Assembly (NCBI GenBank): GCA_911728435.2
Contig: OU452207.1
Coordinates: 14,843,682-14,907,681 of the forward strand
Source of the DNA: Apoderus coryli
Lineage: Eukaryota > Arthropoda > Insecta > Coleoptera > Attelabidae
Length of the DNA: 64,000 nucleotides
Direction of reading: 5' to 3'
Within the stretch, counting starts at the first letter, position 1. The number at the start of each line of letters is the position of its first letter. Under the pieces are notes generated by a model, which saw only the letters and a list, made by a program, of their open reading frames with translations, searched no databases and was not told where the DNA came from. Below are positions 1-10,114 of this stretch, piece after piece. A program made the translations under genes and the position numbers.

Positions 1-96
1 CATAAATACCTTGAGTGTCTCGTCTAATTGTCAATCCTAAAGTCTGATTCACAGGACCCATATCTTTCATTTCAAATTTTGACATCAATTGCTCCT

Positions 97-564
97 TTAG
101 GTTGAATTTTTGTATTTGATCGTTCGAGAAAACCAAAATGTCAGAATTAACAATTTTTCTCCACCTTTCTTAAAATATACACATGGTTCATTTTCTAACC
201 GTTGAAGATTAAGATTTTTCAAAACGTTGTGAATTTTCTCATACCATGCTCTTGGTGCCTGTTTCAGACCATACAACGATTTTTTCAGTAAACATACTTT
301 GGTTTCTGCATGTTCCCGAACAAAACCTTCATGCTGCTTCATATAAATACGATACGATAGTGCTACTTCGACCGTATTTGGTTCTTCAAAGTGTGCCTGA
401 TAAACGACGTAATTTGACACAACTTTTTGAGTCCGATTTCTTAACGGGTATCGAGAGCTTGTTGAAGGTTCTTCACTGAAACTGTCATGTTCTCTGTTTT
501 CGTCATCATATTCCAGTGGATAATTATCATCACCTTTAGTACCTCTTCGTCCTCTCGGATACAT
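97..564 (-). pseudogene. copia reverse transcriptase, N-terminal fragment
   Basis: Open frame of 155 codons. An acidic linker comes first. The copia RT hallmark KSLYGLKQAPRAWY follows at about residues 95-108, then a stretch resembling the region before the YVDD box. The catalytic YVDD motif is not reached: the frame stops within an aberrant C-terminus (LTFWFSRT). The linker contains DDNYPLEYDDENREHD, which also occurs a second time upstream at 845-889. An ATG lies at 564, but in copia elements this region is internal to a polyprotein, so the ATG is probably not a natural start. Confidence 0.75.
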
Positions 565-889
565 AATTAAATTAGCTCACAAGCTAATATGATTCTCTTC
601 CAAATATACACAAATTAAACACACACTATAACTAACACACCCACAGACTGCAAGAGTTTTTTGGCAACTGAATAAACATAAACCAACTCGGTACCGGAAC
701 TATCCTAGTTAGAAATATACTATTGTTTATTTATAGTTTTATAATATATTTATATATTTAACAAATTTTTATAACACAGTGATAGATTTATTTTATATAC
801 AATGACAACTTCAAAATTTTTAATAATTGGTTCTAACAATAATCATGTTCTCTGTTTTCGTCATCATATTCCAGTGGATAATTATCATC
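489..889. repeat. 45-bp direct repeat flanking an LTR-like insert
   Basis: The bases at about 489-533 recur at about 845-889 in the same orientation. Both encode the same acidic linker peptide of the copia element on the minus strand. The roughly 310 bp between them is non-coding and AT-rich. On the minus strand it begins TGTTAGAACC, as many copia LTRs do. A nested LTR or a tandem duplication are both possible. Confidence 0.7.
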
Positions 890-1490
890 ATCGTACTCTA
901 AATTTTCTTCCGAGAGAACACTTTGTTCTTCTTGTCCTTTTTAATATTTTACAATTTCATCAAAATTTAGTGGTACTTCTTTATTGTGACGTGGTCTGGA
1001 TGTTAGTGTATTATTTGATGTTTCAAAGTAAGGTTGATCTCCTAAAAATAAAACATCTCTTCCTTTGATTAATTTCTTTGGATTTGAAGCATCAATTAAT
1101 CTGTAACCTTTTGTGTTTTCACAATAACCAACAAAAAGTAACATCTTACCTTTAGGATCTAATTTCTTTCTATTAGCATCAGGTACATGCAGATACGCTT
1201 TACAACCAAAAACTCTCAGGTGCTAAAGATTTATTTTTTCTTTTGACCACTTTTCTTGAAGAGGACAGTTGCGTAACGCTTTTGTCGGTGAGCAATTCTT
1301 TAAATAGATTGCTGTATTAGCAGCTTCCGCCCAATATGCTCTTTGAAAGATTAGTATCTGACAGCATTGCTCTGACATTCTCCATAATTGTACGGTTAGC
1401 CCGTTCTGCAACACCATTTTGTTGTGGTGTGTTGGGTACTGTGGTTTGATATTTGATTCCATTTTGTGACAGAAACTGTTGAAAGACCTG
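845..1490 (-). pseudogene. copia integrase C-terminal part and linker
   Basis: Minus-strand reading gives the end of the copia integrase core. The catalytic-glutamate region NGVAERANRT is around 1410-1440 and is followed by AEAANTAIYLKN and EKWSKEKINL. After a stop near 1223 comes the conserved post-core segment with FVGYCENTKGYRLID (941-1144). At least one frameshift lies near 1345 and there are two stops. The upstream integrase core and gag are absent. Integrase would insert element cDNA into the host genome, but this copy cannot make it. Confidence 0.75.
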
Positions 1491-1693
1491 TGTGAGACCA
1501 GTTTTGGTCGCTATGCGAGTATAGTCGCACTTGTTTAGCTCTGCATTTTTGTGTTTATTTTTTGCACTATAGTATCTGCCTGCCTACCTATATTTATGTA
1601 GTGAATGTTAAAGTTTGTTGAAAACTAGTTTTATTTTTAATATAATTTGGAAATAATATAATAGCATATTGGTTTGTTGTGAACTCTTGAAAA

Positions 1694-2355
1694 ATGGCTG
1701 GGGGTTCAAGAACAAGATCATCTAGTGAAGAAAACATTGAAATGCTCATCACAGTATGCTCTAAATTTCTGGAACAACTAGAAGCAAAGTTGTATCAAAA
1801 CCTAAGTTCCATAAACAAAAAGCTTGCTGAAGTTTGTGAAACAATTAGGACTACAGATCAAACTGTGACAGCTAATGTGCAGGCTATTTGGCAATTAGAT
1901 GTAAATGTTGACAGCCTTGATCAATACATGAAGCGCAAGAATGTTCGTATCTGTGGTCTTCAAGTTGAAGAGGCTGGTGGTTTGAAAGAGCAGTAGCTAT
2001 TTTTATAAATGATCAACTAAAGGTAACATGCTCTGCGGATGACATGGAAAAGACATTTATGATACGTAGCAGTAAAAATGCGGCCGACCGTCCTGGTGCT
2101 ATTATGGTTGTTTTTTCCTCTCTAAGGAAAACATTGGAAGTGTGCGCTGCCAAAAGCATACTTAAGAATTATAGAATATCCATTTATGAAGGTTTAACCA
2201 CGATTAGATACAGTCTACAAGCGGCAAAGAGGAAGCATGGTACACGTAAAGCCTGGTCCACAGGCGGCAACATTTTTGTATGGAATGATTTGGAGAGAAA
2301 GAAAATGCAATTGAAGCCCAAATTTATTGTGGTCGTATTGTGTGATGAGCTGTAA
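1694..2355 (+). pseudogene. Non-LTR retrotransposon ORF1 protein, broken
   Basis: Two overlapping open segments, 1694-1996 and 2044-2355, are in different frames. The first starts at ATG 1694, is helical and coiled-coil-like, and leads into YMKRKNVRICGL. The second has AADRPGAIMVVFSS and ends with a basic stretch around AKRKHGTRKAWSTGGNIFVW. This resembles the nucleic-acid-binding ORF1 proteins of insect non-LTR elements. A single frameshift near 1985-2000 separates the halves. No reverse transcriptase follows, so the copy is a fragment. The clade is not certain. Confidence 0.55.
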
Positions 2356-3728
2356 TGACAGTGTGCTACAACATCTCAGTTTGTTTTCTATCAGTTAATT
2401 TTCATGTAACAATATTAATTAACTTAATTTTTTATTGTATTTTCCTCTCGGTCCGGTGACTGTATTGGAATATTATTTATTTATGTATCTTTTATAGTAA
2501 CACGGTATGGTCACAGTTTAATATTGTTATTATTTTATGGTATGGTTAAGACAAAAAAAAAGTAAATAATATAGCTAATTTTGGAGATACCTATTACAAT
2601 GATTGGGTTGGAAATATTAATTTAAAATGTTTTATTTAGTGTAAGTATAACGAAATTGCATTTCTGATTTCTCTCTTTATTCTGCATTGAACTTAAATGC
2701 CATAGCTGGGGAGTGTGTATTATCATTGTCTTATCTCTATAGGTAGTAAAAGTAAAAAAAAAATGTTTGTATGGCCATAAAATTGTAAATCTGGTCAGTT
2801 TAGTTCGCTAAATTTTTTTTGTCCTGAATTTCTCTCTGAAATGTTTTAAACAAGTTTGGAATAGTAAGATAAAAGAATGAGAAACTAAGGAAATTATTGT
2901 CATTTTTAATAAAAATACTTGTACTCCTCAAATATTTAAGACAGTTATTAACTTTAACAAGACTTTCAGTAATATTGGAAATTTGGTTCACACCACCATG
3001 CATTCACCAGACGGACTGTTTCGTAGATCCACAACTCTGCAGGCCGTGTGACCCAAACTTCCAACATTTACGAGCACTCGTACTAGCACGAGAGATGAAA
3101 GACAACAAGATGTTTTTGCCGACATCTAGTGTGAGCAGGCATGCTAAATAAATATTGTATAAGTATTAGGAGTATATAAGCTGACTTGTAGGAGTTGCCC
3201 CAAAGTATGGGATGCAATGGAGTTCCTGCGTACGGCACTGATTCCCCAGTCTATTTTTTGAACTTTATTTTTTCTAGCCGATAAGGTGTAGATAAATGCG
3301 AACAGAATAGTATATGTATTGTTTTGAATAGCCGGTGTATTTAAAATAATACTCGTACATTTGGTCAAAGATACTTTAATTGCGTGTATTAATGAATATT
3401 AATTTAATATATAAACCTAGTGGTTGTTTTTTAGCATAGGTAAGATATACTACTATAATACTCCATAATTATTATAAATTCTATAAGTTTGTTGAATATT
3501 TGTAATTTTTTATAGATATTATTGGTGATATTTATTTAACAATAAATATTAAATAAAACTGAAAATCTCCCGAACTTTAATTATCGCACTAATCTATAAG
3601 ACAAATTAATCAAATAAATACTAGGGAAGTCATTTTTACTAATTGTAATATAACAATATATGAGACTAATATATAATGCTCATTTTTAGCTGTCGAATTG
3701 CATTAAAATAACGAAGTGAAGTCTTAAC
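2356..3728. other. AT-rich intergenic stretch, no gene seen
   Basis: No supported coding region. Short open frames at 2897-3151 and 3144-3368 show no recognisable motif or composition shift. The stretch is probably decayed repeat DNA. Confidence 0.6.
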
Positions 3729-4393
3729 AAAACGGCTCCACGGGTTAGTTCTTTCAAAAAGTAGTACGCTGGACGCGCAAAAAAAGTACTTCGGGGACGT
3801 TGTCAGTATGATTAAGGCAAGACTACCGCATTTAGACTATAATCACCCGGCATTCAATAGGGAAATATTAAATATTCTACAAAATGCTCCGTTAGTACCA
3901 TTAGAGGACGCAAATATTTCATTCGAGGTAGATCCTAAGCAACTCCAAAATGTGTTCCATCGAACAACACTCTGCATCCTTTGAAATCAACAAATTGCCC
4001 AGATCCAATAACAACCAAGGTGAGATATTATGGTGCAACTTAAGATTTATTAATCAAATATGTATGAATATATAATATGTAAATAAAACTAACTACGTCT
4101 TCTCCACAAAATTAAATAATTTTTGTGGAGAAGACGTAGTTTTATTTATAAACACGTTCAAACTTCTCTCCGTTACGGATTACTTCAAGAAATATAATGA
4201 ATATATTAGTAACTAAATAACAATTTTTTCTTTTACAGCGAATTATGCGGTTGCAAGGCAATTATTCTCAAACTTCGGGAAGGACGACTTTTGCAAGTGG
4301 AACCGGTCAAACACGAGCTCTCTATCTCCTGATTCAGCCCTCCTACAGAATCAATGTCTTCTGAGGGATAAAGCTCAATTTTTTAAACATTAA
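3729..4393 (+). pseudogene. Decayed two-exon gene fragment, possibly BESS/MADF-type
   Basis: From about 3729 a frame without stops runs to 3984 and reads like protein: DAQKKYFGDVVSMIKARL, then a proline-bounded amphipathic stretch ending LEDANISFEVDP. The spacing of hydrophobic residues recalls the BESS motif of MADF/BESS proteins, but this is a weak resemblance. After a frameshift the reading continues to a good splice donor (AAG/GTGAGA at 4020). A pyrimidine-rich acceptor (TTCTTTTACAG) ends at about 4239 and is followed by a second open stretch rich in S, N and Q. The intron contains the inverted repeat at 4081-4147. It may be the accessory protein of a Harbinger-like element or a host gene relic. 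Confidence is low. Confidence 0.3.
4081..4147. repeat. Near-perfect inverted repeat (hairpin)
   Basis: The left arm around 4091-4111 (AACTACGTCTTCTCCACAAA) is the reverse complement of about 4121-4143, with a spacer of about 9 bp. Pairing extends outward through AAATAAAA/TTTTATTT after a 4-base offset. It lies in the putative intron of the decayed gene fragment and may be a small foldback element. Confidence 0.8.
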
Positions 4394-4479
4394 TGTGCTA
4401 GTTTTGTTTATATTTGTTATAGCTATTTGTTGATAATAATATTTTTAGCTCTCCATGTCATATATGTAATATATAATAT

Positions 4480-5660
4480 ATGGAGACTATTTTAGTTTCA
4501 TCAAAATTTTTTTTGTTTTTTTTAATTTCACCGGAAATACTTGTTTTTGGGCATTTTATACATTTTAACAAAAAGTCTGTCTGTCCACGAAAACGCAAAA
4601 ACTACTTAACAGATTTTAACCAAATTTGGTACAAAAATACTATTGGACATGGCAAGGAGCTGATTGGAAACATTGAGCGTAGGCAAGGAGTTTAAAAGAG
4701 GGTTTAAAAATTAAAAAAATTCATAGTTCAGGGGTCAAACCATAAAAAAATATATATTTCCTAAACTTATTCGAAATATGGAATATTTTTTCATAGTTGT
4801 GATACAATATATGATATAAATTATTCCATAAAAAAACACAGGCGTTCGAAAATAGTCTAAAAAAAAAAACGAAAAAAAAAATGTTTCCCAAATATACCAG
4901 AAAATTTGGCTAGTTATATATAACTTTGATATAAGAACCTGCAAAATGCCGCATAAAAATTTTATTTACATAGGCGTTCGTAAATAATAGAAAAGGGGGT
5001 AAAATAAAAAAATATTTAAAATGTAAAATTTTTTATATTTAACTAGTTGAATTGATATTAAAAATACACGACAAAAATTAATGTACCATAGACGTCCGTG
5101 GAAATTCTATAAAAGGGCCAGAAAAAAATTGTATCCGTGATAACTCAAAAACCACTAAACGAATTTTAACCACATTTGGTACGAAAATACTACAGGATAT
5201 TTATAGGTAGTGAGTAACATTGAACATAGACAAGAGGTTTAAAAAAGGGCTCAAAAATTAAAAAAATCATAGTTCGTAAACTTATCCGAAATATTGAATA
5301 ATTTTTTGTGCGTTTAATTAAATATAACCTAAACAATTAGACCACATTGGCATTCGAAAAAAGTGTAAAATGGGGTAAAAAGGTTAGAAAAAAACGTATT
5401 TCTTAAACATAGCATTAACTAGTTATTTATAGCTTTTATAGAATATAACCTAAAACATGTTACATACATGAACTGGTTCACACAGGCGTTCGAAAATAGT
5501 GTGAAATAGGGTCAAAAACGAAAAAAAAAATTCCCAAATATAACAGAAAAAATGGCTAATTATATATAACTTATAAGATATAAGATAACCTACAACATGC
5601 AGCATAACAATTTTGTTTACATAGGGGTCATAAATAGTAGAAAAGGGGGGAAAATAAATT
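4480..5660. repeat. Diverged tandem duplication of an AT-rich repeat
   Basis: Two successive units share the same order of landmarks. One is a segment around 4590-4650 and 5140-5200, each with TTTAACC(A)ACATTTGGTAC-type wording. The next is ACAGGCGTTCGAAAATAGT at 4842 and 5479. After that comes GGCTA(G/A)TTATATATAACTT and finally TAGAAAAGGGGG at about 4990 and 5640. The units are roughly 550-640 bp with many substitutions. No coding potential is recognised; this is an old unclassified repeat. Confidence 0.6.
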
Positions 5661-6478
5661 TAATAATAAAACTAAAAAAAAAATAACTACGAGTATTTTG
5701 CGTACAAGAACTTGGCCTAGAAGATCTGAAATATAAAATATGTACGTGCCTCCAAAGAGAAGAAAAGGGAACAATACCCGACACTTAAAAAAAATAGCTG
5801 ATGTCTAAAACAAAAAATAATTAATATATATACATTTTAGATAAATGAGAAAAAGGTCATAAAATTACTACTTTTATACTTAAATATGGAGAGCTATTCG
5901 TGCCTCGAGGGCAACAGTTTATTTTTATTGAAATAATTATAAGTTAGCACTGTATATAGAAAATTGAACCACATGTGACGGTATTCCAAAAATAAATTGT
6001 TTTCAATATTGCATGGAAATATTTAATTAAGTACGCAGCATTATAAATATTAAACAAAACAACAACACAAGTAAAATCAACAAAAAGTTATTGTAACTGC
6101 AATGTTGCCAAGTTTTATTTGAGCTGCTTAGCAATTCGTTTATTTTTTAACAAGATACTTTTAGGATATCAAAAATATAACTGTATTATTTTATTTAAAA
6201 TATAGTACAACATTCTTATGCAAAGATAATGGCTTAAACCATCGACAGAAATAGGAAAAATTCAATTTTCCGTAGAACCTTCCAACATTTTTGTATTATC
6301 TTTCTAAAATTAAAATCTAAACTTTCCCAGGTCATTTTATGAAAAAAGGTTTCCACAAGCATACATCCAGAAATGCATTATTTCCAAGATTTGAAGTTTT
6401 TTTTTTTTAATTAACGGTTTTTTTTAAGTAAGTCAAATATCTCCTTACCGATTTATTTGAAATTCGGCAACGTTGTTG
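5661..6478. other. AT-rich, no feature seen
   Basis: No coding or structural feature could be supported here. Confidence 0.6.
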
Positions 6479-6586
6479 CTAGAAATAAGGAGCTTATATG
6501 GCCCTAACAATATCAAAATTAATCATCAATAAAACTGCGTCTGCTCCATAAAATAAACACAAATATATTGCTCATTTGTCAATCAG

Positions 6587-6623
6587 TCATACATGTTTCG
6601 AGGTACTACCTCATCATCAGTGA
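6587..6623 (-). ncRNA. Hammerhead-ribozyme-like motif, copy B
   Basis: The minus-strand RNA reads: stem I strand UCA, core CUGAUGA, one extra U, stem II GAGGU/ACCUC with loop AGU, core GAAA, a minimal stem III (C-G, loop AU), cleavage triplet GUA, then stem I strand UGA. All invariant core boxes are present in the right order. The extra U between CUGAUGA and stem II is not canonical and stem I is only 3 bp before mismatches, so self-cleavage is uncertain. Confidence 0.55.
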
Positions 6624-6790
6624 GATTAAGTTTGTGAATGTTATCCGTTATTAAAATTTACAATGTTAATTATGTTCTAGAAATAAGGAGTAAGAGTAAA
6701 AAAATGGAATTAAACATGTCAAAATTAATATTCTTGAAATAAAAGTCGACCTCCACACAATAAATTTAATAAAAATCCTCAATAAATGTC

Positions 6791-6831
6791 ACCATACATG
6801 TTTCACAGCTCCGGGCTGCATCATCAGTGGT
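6791..6831 (-). ncRNA. Hammerhead-ribozyme-like motif, copy A
   Basis: Minus-strand RNA: stem I strand ACCA, CUGAUGA, extra U, stem II GCAGC/GCUGU with a 5-nt loop, GAAA, minimal stem III C-G with loop AU, triplet GUA, stem I strand UGGU. Compared with copy B, stems I and II differ in sequence but keep pairing, which is compensatory change. The same extra U is present. Confidence 0.6.
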
Positions 6832-7088
6832 TATAATAGAAAATTGACGAAAAGCTATGTTATTTAACTAAATTAGTACATATTATTTTGGGAATTTTAT
6901 TTATCAACTCATTGTGTGAAAAAATAAAAATTTTTATTGTTAAATTAATTGTTGTTAAATATTTAAACTAAAACTAGTGAACTTAAAAAGTTCACATTAT
7001 TACTAATGTAAGCTTTGTAACATTTTTCTTTTTATAAATCATCGAAATTCTTAAAAAATTCTTTCTCCACGAAAACACTAGATTGCAG

Positions 7089-7128
7089 TTTCACACAACA
7101 ATGGCGTTTCGGCCATTGTTGTGTGAAA
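7089..7128. repeat. Perfect 17-bp inverted repeat, 6-nt loop
   Basis: TTTCACACAACAATGGC at 7089-7105 is exactly reverse-complemented at 7112-7128, with loop GTTTCG. The surrounding DNA is AT-rich and non-coding. It could be the terminal hairpin of a decayed mobile element, but no partner end was identified. Confidence 0.9.
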
Positions 7129-8486
7129 AAATAGTTAAATGTGCACAATCAATAACACATTCAAAAATGAACTGGGATCACTTTGTGTATAACTACACCA
7201 CCTAAAAAAACACCCCTGTATATACTGAATCTCATCAAAAACATCAAATTTTTTACTTTAGACAAAATTAAAGAGTATCGAAAAGTGTCTTATTCCATAG
7301 AAGAGGTTATGCAACCGTAAATACCATAATGATGTGTTGGAGGTTGCATAAGCATAAGATATTAAATCTAATCAGTTAAAGGTCATTGATTGGTTGTAAT
7401 TATTGAAATTGTAGCCCGTCTGCACATAACTCAACTCTCTCCCACCTCAATGATATCTCTGCACATATAACGGGTTCATTGAACTTTTTTGTATTATTAT
7501 TGAAATTGTAACCTTTCTGGTGGGAATCAATTTTCTAATGTCAAAAAATATGTCAACTTGTGCACACTACTCTGCCAGATTTAGTTCACGTGAATAGCAG
7601 TAAAATAAAAATAAGTATAAATTAGTAGTTTTTTCACATAAAATAATGTTTTAATATTTGTTATATTATTGTGGGAGTTGCGTAAATTAAATTTGTTGGA
7701 ACATTAAGTATCTAATCATATTCCATGTGTAAATATATTGCGTAATGTGTGGATTTGTTGACGAAACTATGATGGAATATGTTTATGATGAAAGTGTTCA
7801 AATAAAGTGTGGCAACCGCGATTTTCGCAATTTTTCTAGGTTGTTGTCACATTTTGGAAGAATTGAATGGAATGACATATAAATAATATAGATTTTTTTC
7901 CACAACGAAATTATTTTAGCAAAGGTAAAATAGAATAAACTTGGAGAAATTAAGATTATATTTAACTAACCATCTGGAGGTGTGTCGGGTCTCAATACGT
8001 TTCAGTTTAATTAAGCTATTGCGCGAATAATAAGTACGAGGTGTAGGATAGAGATAATTTGAAAGACATTCTGGCAGCAAAGCATTGTAAGTTGGTATGT
8101 TGTTTAATCGAGTAGATTCCATAAGAATAGCACACAAATCTGTTTTCTTTTCTACTGACTTTACTTTAATGAAAAATGTGACGATTTGGGAACTATTTTA
8201 AAAATGTTTCCCTTCAAAGGAGCCTCACCAAAAGTAGCCTACCCCCTATTCTCAATATTTAACTGTATGTTAAAACACATGGCATATTTTACACTTGTTT
8301 TGATTGTCAGAAATCCGTGCCCAACTTTATCCTGTTTTCGTTCAAGATTAGAGTGAATAAGGGCTATCACAGTTTATATTAGTTGATTTTTCACAAATAT
8401 ATTTATATAATGTTTAAAGTAGATACTTTACAACTATAGGGTGTAGGCTACTAATTTTCATAAATTAGCAGAAGCTGTGCTCAAGT
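7129..8486. other. Mostly non-coding; two small open frames of unknown nature
   Basis: A 45-codon frame at 7745-7882 (+) begins with ATG and reads MCGFVDETMMEYVYDESV. It could be the start of a lost gene, but nothing recognisable follows. On the minus strand, 7916-8137 encodes 73 residues with NALLPECLSNYLYPTPRTYY, which has a protein-like composition but no family I can name. The rest holds nothing seen. Confidence 0.35.
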
Positions 8487-9541
8487 ATGACAATTAATCC
8501 AGCGGCAGTTAGCTGTGATAATTTTGTTTTCTCTCATTTGAACATTCGTTCACTATGTTCTAATTTTGACTTATTTTCGGATCTTGTGGCGGTGGAGCGG
8601 TTTGATATCCTGGGTCTATCTGAAACCTGGTTAAATACTAACATCGCTGATTCTGTTATTTATATTCCAGAATATAATCTTTACCGAAATGATCGCGACA
8701 GAAGGCGTTGCGGAGTGGCTTTTTATGTTAGGGATAATCTTAATGTACAGCAATTACAAGATCCTGTATCGAATAGTCAGTTAAAACACATATGGTTGAG
8801 TGTAAAACTAAGGGATAAGCGAATATGTGTGGGATCTTTGTACCGACCTCCTCACGCGAATATCGCACAGTGTTTGGATGATTTTGAAAATGCTTTAACT
8901 ACGTTTGTTCCGGTATACGATCAGATACTGATAGGAGGTGATTTCAATGTAATTTTTTTACACGGCGATAATGCCCAAAATTATTTTCAAAATTTTTTAA
9001 ACAAATCCGGGTTAACGCAACTTGTTACGCTTCCGACTCGAATCACTAATAACTCTAGTATCTTAATTGACCTTATAATTACTAAGGAACCCAATTTACA
9101 TAGTCATACGGAAGTTATGAGAGTGGATGATATTTCTGATCATTGTCTCGTAACAACTACCCTCAAAATTACTAGAGAACCCCGCAACATAAGATTCCGC
9201 ACCTACCAAGATTACTCGGATTTAATTATGATAATTTTAACACTCACTTGAGAAATATTGATTGGGATGCACTTTATGATTTTGATGATGTTAATGATAT
9301 GGTGAACTATTTCTGTAATAAAGTTAATTCATTATTTGATAAGCATGCACCATTTAAGACTAGTAAATTGAGCAAGCCTCCAGGCTCCCTGGTTAACAGA
9401 CAATATTCATGATAAAGCTTACAAAGAAAGCCTTGCTGAAGTACAGACAGATAAAAACAGACCAGGCTTGGGATGATTACAGGCGGCTGCGAAATCTTGT
9501 AACAGACTCTGTTAGAAGTCAAAAAAAAAAAAGGTTATCTG
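8487..9541 (+). pseudogene. CR1-like non-LTR endonuclease domain (element CR1-1)
   Basis: Open frame 8487-9251 from an ATG. Endonuclease/exonuclease/phosphatase motifs appear in order: HLNIRSL, DILGLSETWL, GSLYRPP, GGDFN, a degraded DLI and SDHCLV. This domain nicks the target to prime reverse transcription. After 9251 the linker between endonuclease and RT is still readable (NIDWDALYDFDD and onward) but is broken by frameshifts and stops. The same family occurs at 28046 (+) and 20041-21256 (-). The clade label CR1-like rests on motif style, so jockey superfamily is the safer statement. Confidence 0.8.
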
Positions 9542-9586
9542 ACATCTAACTCAGATCCAAAAAATTTTTGGAAAATATTAAAAAAC

Positions 9587-10114
9587 TTGAATACTAACAC
9601 TACTTTTAAATCTAATAATTTTGTACTTACTCCAGAGCATTTTAATTCATATTTTGTTGACAATATTCCGGACATTAATCTGAATGAAACTCCGGCATTT
9701 ATTTCAGAATGTTACATTAATAAATTCTTCAGAAACCCGCGAGCCGATATCAGCTTTGCTGAAGTGGATCAATTTGAGGTTGAAAGAATATTACGCAAAA
9801 TTAAGACTAATGCGAAAGCGCCTGACAATATTAATATTAAGATGCTTACAATACTCTCGCCGTTTATTTTGCCTTATCTTACCTTTATTATTAATAAATG
9901 TTTAACTACGTCGTCTGTTCCAGACAAATGGAAATTAGCCAATGTCTTGCCTGTGCCCAAGGTATCAAAGCCTGCTGGAGCAGCTGATTATCGGCCTATT
10001 AGTATCTTACCTACATTGTCTAAAGTTCTTGAAAGGATTGTTTCTAAACAATTAACAACATTTCTTGAGAATCAAAATGTATTGCCCGCAACGCAGTCTG
10101 GGTTTCGCAAACTA
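9587..10114 (+). pseudogene. CR1-like reverse transcriptase, N-terminal part (element CR1-1)
   Basis: It continues the element that starts at 8487. It has the fingers region with NVLPVPKVSKPAG, DYRPISILPTLSKVLE and TQSGFRKLHS. The catalytic YADD region, thumb and 3' tail are missing because the sequence ends at about 10114, where a pogo-like transposon begins. The frame is open from about 9587 but lies downstream of breaks, so no functional product is expected. Confidence 0.8.

Larger units (their letters stand above)
1..1500 (-). mobile_element. Degraded Ty1/copia retrotransposon (partial)
   Basis: Read on the minus strand, from the right, this contains the end of a copia-type integrase, the integrase-RT linker, then the start of a copia-type reverse transcriptase. 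This is the Ty1/copia order, with integrase before RT. The element runs off the left edge of the window, so the rest of RT, RNase H and an LTR are not seen. Its frame is broken by frameshifts and stops and by an LTR-like stretch (about 575-838) inside the linker. Near 1500 it abuts unrelated non-LTR sequence on the other strand. Confidence 0.8.
6479..6880 (-). repeat. Tandem dimer of a ~200-bp repeat carrying hammerhead-like motifs
   Basis: Two diverged units are in tandem. CTAGAAATAAGGAG occurs at 6479-6492 and 6677-6690 (198 bp apart). ACATGTTTC occurs at 6591-6599 and 6796-6804 (205 bp apart). Between these landmarks, TCAAAATTAAT and related words are also shared. Each unit holds one hammerhead-like motif on the minus strand. 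Tandem short repeats with hammerhead motifs are a known arrangement in Penelope-like element terminal repeats and in retrozymes. No protein gene is seen next to them. Confidence 0.65.
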
